Shown here: positions 1 to 9,600 of the stretch, one piece after another
How the letters are laid out: each line of letters opens with the position of its first letter
Position numbering within the stretch: the first letter of the stretch is position 1
Assembly (NCBI GenBank): GCA_900696575.1
Contig: CAADHD010000024.1
Span: 1 to 64,000 of the forward strand
DNA: 64,000 nucleotides
Origin: an uncultured Bacteroidota bacterium
GTDB taxonomy: Bacteria > Bacteroidota > Bacteroidia > AKYH767-A > OLB10
Direction of reading: 5' to 3'
Position numbers and translations under genes: made by a program
The notes under the pieces: model-generated
Database searches by the model: none
Told to the model about the DNA's origin: nothing
What the model saw: only the letters and a program-made list of their open reading frames with translations

Positions 1-503
1 GTTCCGGCTGAAAGGCTGCCGATGTTCTGCGTGGTCGCTCCGTTTGACCATAAAAACTGATACGGCTGCGTTCCGCCTGTAATGTTCACATTGACCGCTC
101 CGTTACTTCCGCCAAAGCAGCTTACCGTTGCTGATGATTGAAGTGAGGCAATCAGTTCGCTGGGTTCTGTAATTTGAATGGTAGCAGTAACTGTATCCTG
201 ATTAGCATCTATTACCTGAACGGAATAAAATCCGGCCGTCAGTCCTGAAATATCTTCCGTTGTTTCATTATTCGACCAGAGAAAATCAAAGGGTGGCATA
301 CCTCCGGTAACAGTAAGATCAACAAAACCATCCGAGGATCCGAAACAACTTACTCCAAATCCATTGTAATCAGAAGCTGACCAGGAAAGGATTGGCTGTG
401 CTGAGGAGTGAAATGAAAAAAAGAATATGCAGCTAACCGTTAAAATCCTATTTAAGGAAATACGGAAAGTCCCTGACAACCAATAAGGAAGCGATTGGAT
501 CAT
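1..503 (-). CDS. SprB-repeat-containing secreted protein, N-terminal part (runs off the left window edge)
   Basis: Minus-strand reading from an ATG at 501-503 gives MIQSLPYWLSGTFRISLNRILTVSCIFFFSFHSSAQPILSW (signal peptide), then repeats such as VSCFGSSDGFVDLTVTGGMPPFDFLWSNNETTEDISGLTAGFYSVQVIDA (SprB repeat pattern). No stop before position 1. Confidence 0.8.
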   Translation of the reverse strand, partial: MIQSLPYWLSGTFRISLNRILTVSCIFFFSFHSSAQPILSWSASDYNGFGVSCFGSSDGFVDLTVTGGMPPFDFLWSNNETTEDISGLTAGFYSVQVIDANQDTVTATIQITEPSELIASLQSSATVSCFGGSNGAVNVNITGGTQPYQFLWSNGATTQNIGSLSAG

Positions 504-612
504 AAGGTTGGCGAATCGCTTTAGCTAATGGGTACAAAAGTAAACAGAATCAAACGATTAACAAACATTGATGTAAATGAAAAAAATCAATAAAGACAAA
601 ATTTATTTTTCT

Positions 613-646
613 CAAAAAAAGCCGTCCCCTTTATGAGACGGCTTAC
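613..646 (-). terminator. Rho-independent terminator of the giant adhesin gene
   Basis: Minus strand: aagccgtc-tcataaagg-ggacggctt followed by a T-run, immediately downstream of the stop at 671. Confidence 0.7.
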
Positions 647-670
647 AAGTTTAAGCCAAATCGAAATACA

Positions 671-3600
671 TTAAATTGTACGCTGAACGATTATTCGCTT
701 AGTCAGAATAACTTCAAGGTCATTGGAAATTATTAAGAAATAAACACCGCTGACCAGATTGTCAAGAATTAGCACGAAATGGTTTTCACCTTCAGCTACA
801 TCAATTTTTCTTTCCAAGACTATCCTGCCTGTAGCATCCTGTATTAATACTCCACTGGTGCTGATACCCGCTGAATTAAATACAATGTTCAAACGATCAT
901 TAGCAGGAATAGGATAAACAGAAAAGTCATTTGAAAAACTGTTTGCCGGAGGTTCATCAAGGGTACGGCATCCGAGATTTACATTGATATTAATAGTTCT
1001 CCAAGGTGAAGAACTGCAACTGTTATTTGCCCGAACAGACAATACAGCTAAACTTGAAGTGGCAGTTGTGAACTTTACTTTCACGGTTTTTCCGGTAGTC
1101 GATCCAACAAAGGTAGCGCCTCCAGTTATAGTCCATGAATAAGATGTAGCTCCAGTAACTGTGGAAATGGAATAAGTAACAGAAGTATTTGATTTACACA
1201 CTGATGTATTGCCACTTATATTTCCGGGCATGGAAGGTGCGGCACTTACTGAACGAATACTTGCTGCACTAGCTCCACAAGCATTATTTGCTTTTACAGT
1301 GATGTTTCCAGTTCCTGTAAACGATGAACTGAAATTGACCTTAATGCTGGTTCCGGTTGCTGAACCTGAAATTGAAGTTCCAGTTGGAGTTGTCCAGGTA
1401 TATGAACTGGCACCATTTACAGAAGAAATGCTGTAAGTCTGATTCGATTTGTTACAAAGATTTACAGTTGGTCCGCTAATAGCTCCAGGTGCTGAAGTCA
1501 ATGAGGAAATGGAAAGTGAAGCTAGAGGGCTGTTGCCACATGAGTTTGATGCAAAAACCGAAACACTACCCGAACTAAAACCGGATGGGAAAGTCACCTG
1601 TACACTGCTTACAGAGCTGTCAACCGTGATTGGGTTTCCTGAAAGAGTTCCGCTTACTATGGTGGCTCCGGAAGGTGCACTCCATGTATAAGAAGTAGCA
1701 TTGGGAAACTTCAATATAGAATATGTTTTGGTGCTTCCTGCGCAAACTGCTGCTGTTTCATTATTTCCAAAAAATACAGGTGCAATCACCAACTTTCCTA
1801 ATACAAGTTTAAATCTTTCATAACTGCTGCCGATACAATTGACAGCCTTAACTGATACGAATGCGGCAATGAACCCCGAAGCGAAATTTACTGTAATGGA
1901 ATTAGTTCCCTGACCTGAAACAATGACAGGAAATGTACCATCTAAGTTGTAAATTTTCCAGATATAAGAGGTTGCATTCGTAACAGGATTGATGGTATAT
2001 ACGGCCGTTTGGGAACCACAGATGGTATTAAGTCCAGAGATGTAGCCTGGAAAGCCAGGAGAGGCTGTAAACCTGATTAGGTTCTTAATGCTGACAATGC
2101 TGCTTCCGCAAGAATTATTTGCCTTAACGGTTATGTTTCCTCCGCTGAATGAATTATCTAATGCAACAGTAATGGAAGTAGTTGTTGATGACCCGGAAGC
2201 ACCGGAAGGCAATGTCCATGTGTAAGAAGTTGCTTCCGGAACAGCAGAGATACTGAAAACAACTCCGGTTTGATTGCGGCATGCTCCATTTGGACCGTCA
2301 ATTAATCCGGGAGCTGCAGGCGGTATTCCACTATTGCCTATTGAAGCCGAGGCGGTTTGGGTGCATCCATTAATATCGGTAACGGTAACTGTGTATGTTC
2401 CTGCGGTAACACTGGAAATGTTTGATGTCATTTGTCCGCTTGACCAGACATAATTGTAAGGCGCAAATCCATTGCTGGCAGTAGCCTCTGCTGAACCATT
2501 ACTATTAGCGCATGTCGAATTAACAGTAGTAATGTTGATATTGATTGGCAGCGGTTCTGTAAGTGTAACGGAAGCACCTGCCTGACATCCGTTGCCATCA
2601 GTAACTGTGTAGTTGTATGTTCCGGCAGTAAGGTAGTTGAATACTCCTGTTCCGCTGTAAGGGAATGTACCACCGCTGGCCATTACTTCAATGGTACCAA
2701 GACTTCCAAAACAAGGTATGTTACCGAAAGCATTAACAGTTAAAGGTGATGCAGGTTGCGAGATACTGCCGGTAGCTTGCGCTGTACACCCATTCTGATC
2801 GGTTACAGTGAATGAATAAGGGCCGGCACTCAATGTCTGAAAACCGGTTCCTGCATAAGGTGAAATCCCACCAGTTGCTGAGATTTCAATTGTTACCGTT
2901 CCCCCATAACATGCAATACTGCCGGTGCTGCCGGATGCAACAAGTAGATCTGGTTCTGAAATTACTATGGATGTTGACGAAGTACAACCATTAGCATCCG
3001 TTACAATAAATGAATACGAACCTGCGCCAACAGTTTGGATTCCGATTCCTGAATAAGGTTCAAACCCTCCTGTTGCTGCAACCACCACGTTTGTAGTCCC
3101 TCCATTACATAAGATACTACCTGCCGAAGAACTTGCCTGTAAACTGGAAATACTGCTGATATTACCGTTCACCTGATAAGAACATCCTCTTGCATCAGAT
3201 ACGATAAATGAATAGGGACCGGCTGGTACCATAAAAACTCCTTCTCCGGAATATGGAGGCACACCGCCAGTACCTGAAACAGAAACCTGAGCTAATCCGG
3301 AGGCACAATTAAACGATCCTTCAGAAACATTTGCACCTATTACATCATACACAGTAAGTGTTCCGTTCACATAGGTGACATTATAGTTTTCCGGGTTTTC
3401 AATCTGAATGAGGTCAGAAGGAACAATTTGGTAAGTCCCGGCAATCAGATTTCCACTACCGGCATTCTGGTTCAACGAATTCAGTATGGTGAAAGATGGG
3501 CCTGAATCAACCACATTCGAGTCGGCATCTTCATAAACATAACCGTGAATTGTTGCGGTGTAAATTGGCTGTTCACCCTGGCATCCTCCTATGGTATCAT

Positions 3601-6600
3601 CAGCAGTAACTGTTAACTGGGCCGGAGTTATTTCAAGCTCACCCATCTGATATGTAACATCATAATTCTCATTCATAAAGGCGGGCGGAACAATAAAATG
3701 AGTTCCAACGGTAGTCCCGGTAATCATACTGATGCTGTTAAATTCCAATGAATCATTAGCAGGCGCATTGATGTCATCTTCATCAACAATCACTACAGTC
3801 TGATCATTGCTTTCATCATCCACGGTTTCTCCATTAACCAAAGCGCGGCCATTCACCAGAGCGCGGGCATTCACTAACGCTCTTCCATTGACGAGCGCTC
3901 TTCCGTTTACTAATGCTCTTGCATTGACAAGTGCACGGCCGTTTACTAAAGCACGGGCATTAACCAAAACCGTTGTATCAGGATTGTCCTGATAATTGAA
4001 AACCGAAGCAACAGCCAAATCAACAAAATGAGCAGTTGCCGGCTCATAAACGCCATTCACCAATGCTCTTGCATTGACTAATGCTCTTGCATTGACAAGC
4101 GCCCTTGCACTGGCAATACAACTGAGATTTGCCAAATCAGAATTTACCAATGCACGTCCGTTTACAAGTACCCGTGCATCAACCAGAGCAATTTCGCTTG
4201 CTATATCTTCCAGGTATAGATCTTCAAGGTCATCCTGAAAGTCTGATAAGTGTGCCGGACTGATGTTTGAAGTGTTGTATTGGTAGTCATATTCAAAGCC
4301 ATCAATGCGGACTCCATAAGTTAAAGTCGTATCTCTCGGCTTGATTACCACAGGCATACGTTCAATAATTAGTACACCATCAACAAAAGAATAATTGAAA
4401 GATTCGGCTAACTGCTGGGCAAGAGGATTATTCAAGTCTGTAACATCAGGGCATGAAGGACGGATATAATAAAATCCGATATTACTGTTTTCATTGGCCG
4501 GTGTGGTGTAAAGAATATTGGTTAAACCAAGATCGCTTAAAGTAAATCCTGATGACGCTAATGGAATTCCGTTTACAGTTATTGAAGGAGTAAATGACGG
4601 ATTCATTTCACCATATTTTCTTGTTGCATTATTTGCGGTTACCACTACATTCATTACCGGTGAACTTAAAAGGTAAAGAGAATCTGAAACTCCGCCATCC
4701 AATCCGCTGGGAGTAATCGGGTAATTATAAACCGTAACCGGAGGATTACCCACAAAGGCAGGAATGGTAGCTGTCAATTGAGAAGATGAAATAACATTGG
4801 CAGGAATAGTATCATATTGAAACAGTACTACTGCATTACTTCCGAAATAAGATCCATAAATAGTGATATCCACAGGCTGCTGACCGGGCGTAAGTAACGG
4901 GTTGGTAAGCGTGAGTGAATCAACCAATGGACGCGGACGGGCAAACGACATCAACGCAGAATCCGCATGGATAAAACCATGGCCTGAGAGGTTATCATAT
5001 CCCGCAGTGTACATATCCATGGCTGTTGATGTGAGTGTGGTTCTGACAGCGGATGGTGTCATGATTTCGTTAAAAAACTTCCTTTTGCCTTCAATCAGTA
5101 AAGCGCCAACAGCAGCTGCATGCGGAGCAGCAGCAGAGGTTCCGAAGAAATTGGGAAATAAATCACCGTCTATATTTACTCCGCCCATATTGACTGTGGT
5201 GTTTACGCCATTAGGTGCACAGAAGTCAGGTTTAAACCGATCTACCCCGTCAATCAAAACACCGCCTCGTGATGAGAAGGATGCTACGGTAGGATTGTTA
5301 ACCCCGAAAGCCGGAGTGTTGGTATAAAGAACTGCACCGACCGAAATGGCACCTACAGCATTAGCCTGTCCCACACACGTGGTTGCTCCTGATTGATATT
5401 CGTTGATGGTAATATCTCCTCTGAAAACAATATACTTGAATCGTGAATTGCCGGTTCCTGATTTGCGGGTAATCATCAGGTTGGCATTGGTATTTCCACG
5501 AACAACAAATGAAAGTACTTCATTTGGATCTTCGCCAATGTTGTTTCTGTTGAATCCGAAAAGGAGGCTGCCTGCTGTGTTGAGCAGATAAATATCATAA
5601 TCATTCGCAGCGCCATCCAGCTGACCGAGTGAATAGACATCATCGTCCCATTGCAGAACAATAGTATAAACACCTGGCTTGAGGAAAACACTTTGGTAAA
5701 TATCTCCCCCACCGAAATCATGGGCCATCCCTGTGAATCCTGAAGGCGCAGGAACGGGATTGAAAGTTGACTCATACGAAGCAGTTCCATAATTACCCGC
5801 TGCCGAGAAATACGAAACGCCCTGAGATGCAACATAATCAACAGCATTGGCTATCACACCGTCTTTAAAGAATGGCTCGTTGATGTAGGTAACATCATCT
5901 ACAATAACATCACAACCTGCAGCAGCAAGCCCTTTGATTTGCTCAGCCATGTGTCCTGCAGTAATAAATCCTGTGGCAAATGCCTGTTTTGCTTTAGGCG
6001 CAACGTCATAAACAATCTGCATCATAGCACGGCCCTCGTCAGACAATGCACCGTAAGGGTAATCCTGAAGTACTTCAACCGGATTAGTGTTGTATGGATT
6101 TCCCGAACCGGGCAAATCGCCATTGTTAACATCAATCAATGCCTGATTTCCGAATTTGGTATTATAACTGTTCGAAATAGTTCCCACCTTCACTCCTTCT
6201 CCTTCCAAGCCAAAAATGTTGCGTGCTATATCCGATCGCATGGAAATATCTCCTTTACTGAACGTGATTCCCTGATTGGCGGTATTATTCAATGGTCTGC
6301 GGTTTACTTCGGCAAAGCGCATCAAGGCAGGAAAAAGATTATTCAACAAGGGAATATTATTTACGGGGTAATATCCAGTAATGACCAAGGTATCATCTCC
6401 GGTGGGAAAAATGCTGATCATTCCATACACTGGGGATTCGAGGAGTGCTTCAAGAGTTGTACGCTGACCTTCAACGGCAAAAACATCTATCAACACATAG
6501 CCATTGTCGTACTCGAAAGAATTACCCGGATTGTTAGTCGTATCGGTAACAATCGTGGAGTCATTGGTAACCTGTGTCAGCATGGTACCAATGGGTTCAT

Positions 6601-9600
6601 TGGTATTTCCGCTCGCTGGAGGAGCAAAGTCAGGAATGATACAGTCACCGGGTGCAAGCTGAGTTATGGTTACTAAAACCGGATTATTTGAATTCAAACA
6701 ATTGCCATCATCCACCTGAGCCTCATAAACACCGGCAACAAGATTTTCAAATACTCCTGATCCGTTTGTTTCATTGTAGCTGTTTCCTGTTAAATGATAC
6801 ACATAACCGTTTTGGCTGGGATTGCCGCCTGCTGGATTGGTAATGGTTACCGAACCGTTACCGGGCAATTCGCAGGATTCGGAATGTGTAACATCAAATG
6901 TAATGGCTGCATAGCAAGCACTGCAGTTTGTGTTGAACACAGCCTGAGGATCCACATTAGAAGCCCAGGTATTAATCATGTATGTTACATCATCTACCTG
7001 AATGCATGTTAAGAGAGGAACACCGATAACAAGAAACGAGGTGAGAGCAGTGTTGTTACCGTTTTGAATATTCAGCGAGGTTAGCGTAGTATTAAATGAA
7101 CCATCAAATTCCAAGAGGTTCACATCCAGGGACAGGTCTAAGTCTGTTATGGAATTATAAGAACAATTAAGATTTGTCAGTACTGCGTTGGCAGAAGTGT
7201 TTAGTGCGGTAAGCTGGTTGCTATGGCAATCTAATAAAGACAGAGCAGCATTTTGCGAAAGATTCAAACTTGAAAGCTGCGCATTGTTACAGTATAGTTC
7301 AACCAAATCCGGATTGTCAGTAACATCGAGTGCGGTAAACAGATTGGTACCGCAATCAAGATACTGAAGTAAAGTATTGGCAGATACATCAAGCGCTGTG
7401 AGTTGATTGTCATAGCACCATAGCCCGATTAAAGATGTATTGTTTGATAAATCAAGAGAAGTTAATTGATTCACATCACAACTTAAATATTCGAGTGCAG
7501 TGTTGGCAGATAGATCAAGCGATGTAAGCTGGTTTGCCGAGCAGACCAGTGCTGTTAATGCTGTATTCGCTGATAAATCAATCGAAGTGAGCTGATTGTT
7601 GCCGCAGTTTAATGTTGTCAGTGAAGTAAATGCTTCTATTCCTGTTAAATCGGAAATGGATAAAGAGAACACATTTATAAAGCCGGTAAAAGCAGTTGCT
7701 TCCGAACATTGAATTTCTCCGTCACTGTTTGTGTTGATGGATGCATTGGCGAGCAAGGCATTTTTAAAGTTTAAATCGGGGATGTTAACAGTACAAAACG
7801 GTTCGCCAATCTGAATAATACCCAAATCAGAACCTGTATAACTTAAAGAAATAGAATTTGTGGTAAAACCATCCACGGTTAAATCAATCCAGTTGGAGCC
7901 GTTGTACATTTTGGCAACGCAGTTAGAGAGATTAACTCCGGCATCCACATCAGAAGAAAGGAAGTTAAGCGTGGTAAAAAATCCGGAGGTGGTTGCTCCG
8001 GCTGAGGCAACAGTCCAGTTTCTGTTTATGCTTTTTGTTTCATCTATACCTGAAGATGAAATCTGGGAAGCATTACCATCATCGGTTCTTATATTGATTC
8101 CTCCCTGCGTTGCGATAAGAGCAGTAAACTGTACCGGCAGGTAATTATCATAGTTTCCGACAGGAAAGGTAATCCCCAGACTCATCGGGTAGTAAATTTC
8201 GAGTGTTCCGTCAATATAGTTGTCATTGCCTCCGTTAATCAGGATGGCCCCATCAGCCATTACCACTTTGCTGGCTGGACCTACGGTTCTGATTTTTCCG
8301 TAGTTAAAGGATAACTGGCTGCTGATGGTTTGAATACCGTTAATAAAAATTCCGGCTGCATCAAAGGTAAAAGGAATGAAAGTGGCAATACTGCCGTCTC
8401 CGAAAATGGTTTGCGGAACTCCTGCCCCCATAATAAAGCTGCTGTTATGAATACCGCCATTGTTGGTCAATGATTCTCCGTTATAAAAAATGCTGGATGA
8501 ACCCACTATGGTTGCATTACTATTTAAGGTCAAATTGCCGCTCATCCAGTCAATTGTACCATCCAGAATCAAATCATCGCCCGGTCCGTTGTTAACGGTA
8601 ATATCACCGGAGGAAAACACTTTGAGCGTTCCGCCATTTTCAAGCACTACTTCATCAATAGTAATACCGGTAAGCACGTTTACTTCATGGCCACTCCTTA
8701 TGGTGATGGTCGAATCCAAATAGGAAGGAGGGTTTGCAGCCTGAACCCAGTTACAACCGTCATAAGTTTCCCATGTTGTTTCACTATCCCAGTCGCCACT
8801 TAATGCAGTGCGGTATTGATTGGTTGGCACACAGGGAACCTGGGGTTCCCCAATAACAAATTCACCAAAGCTTTGCAGATCAAGAGTTGTAAGGCTGGTG
8901 GCAGTGGTATTAGCTACCGTTGGTGTACTCCAAAAGTTATTGTGAAGCTGAGCCAGAATTAAATTCGAAGTATTCACACCGGCATCCACATCGGCAGGAT
9001 CCCAATTGAAGGTTATATCGCATTCACTGAATGTTAATCCGTTATTTTTAATGAACCATGAACGGTTTATACTTTTATTCTCATCAACTCCGGAGTTGGC
9101 AATATCATTAAAATCACCGGCCAGAGTGCCTGCTTCCACCGGCCCCCCAATGGTAAAGCTGGGATCAAGGATGATTGGTGCAAAATAATCAGCATCACCC
9201 ACTGGATACGTTTTTGCTCCCGGCACACTAAAGTATTGCTCTAAACTTCCAATAACATAACTGGATGCAGAAAATGAATTAATGACTGCATCTTGAGCAA
9301 GAATTACAGTATTTGAGTTGGTAATAAGTTTTCCCTGTGAGAGATCAAGCGTCTGCGTAATGGTATGATCTTCATTGAGTAAAACGTTAAAAGGATTATT
9401 CACTGTCAAATGTTCAATACTTCCCATGCCCGAGATCTGTTGCTGGTAAGTATTATTTGTCATGGAAAAATCTCCTTTAATCAAACCATTATTGTTAACA
9501 TCGCCTGTAAAGGAAACCGGAAACTGAAAATTGACCTGAGCGTTAACGTCAACACTTAACGAACCGCTGAAGTAAGAAGGGCTGTCATTAAGTTCAAAAT

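Noticed and set aside
3807-3992. Plus-strand ORF with MLSSSTVSPLTKARPFTRARAFTNALPLTSALPF repeat-like protein
   Set aside because: Antisense shadow of the LVN[G/A]RA array in the giant minus-strand gene; no independent start context.
3800-4200. CRISPR array in the 18-nt repeats
   Set aside because: Repeats are in-frame hexapeptide codons with no unique spacers and no cas genes nearby.
5939-6676. 245-aa plus-strand ORF
   Set aside because: Antisense to the well-supported peptidase-region coding sequence; composition has no recognisable domain. Treated as a chance ORF.
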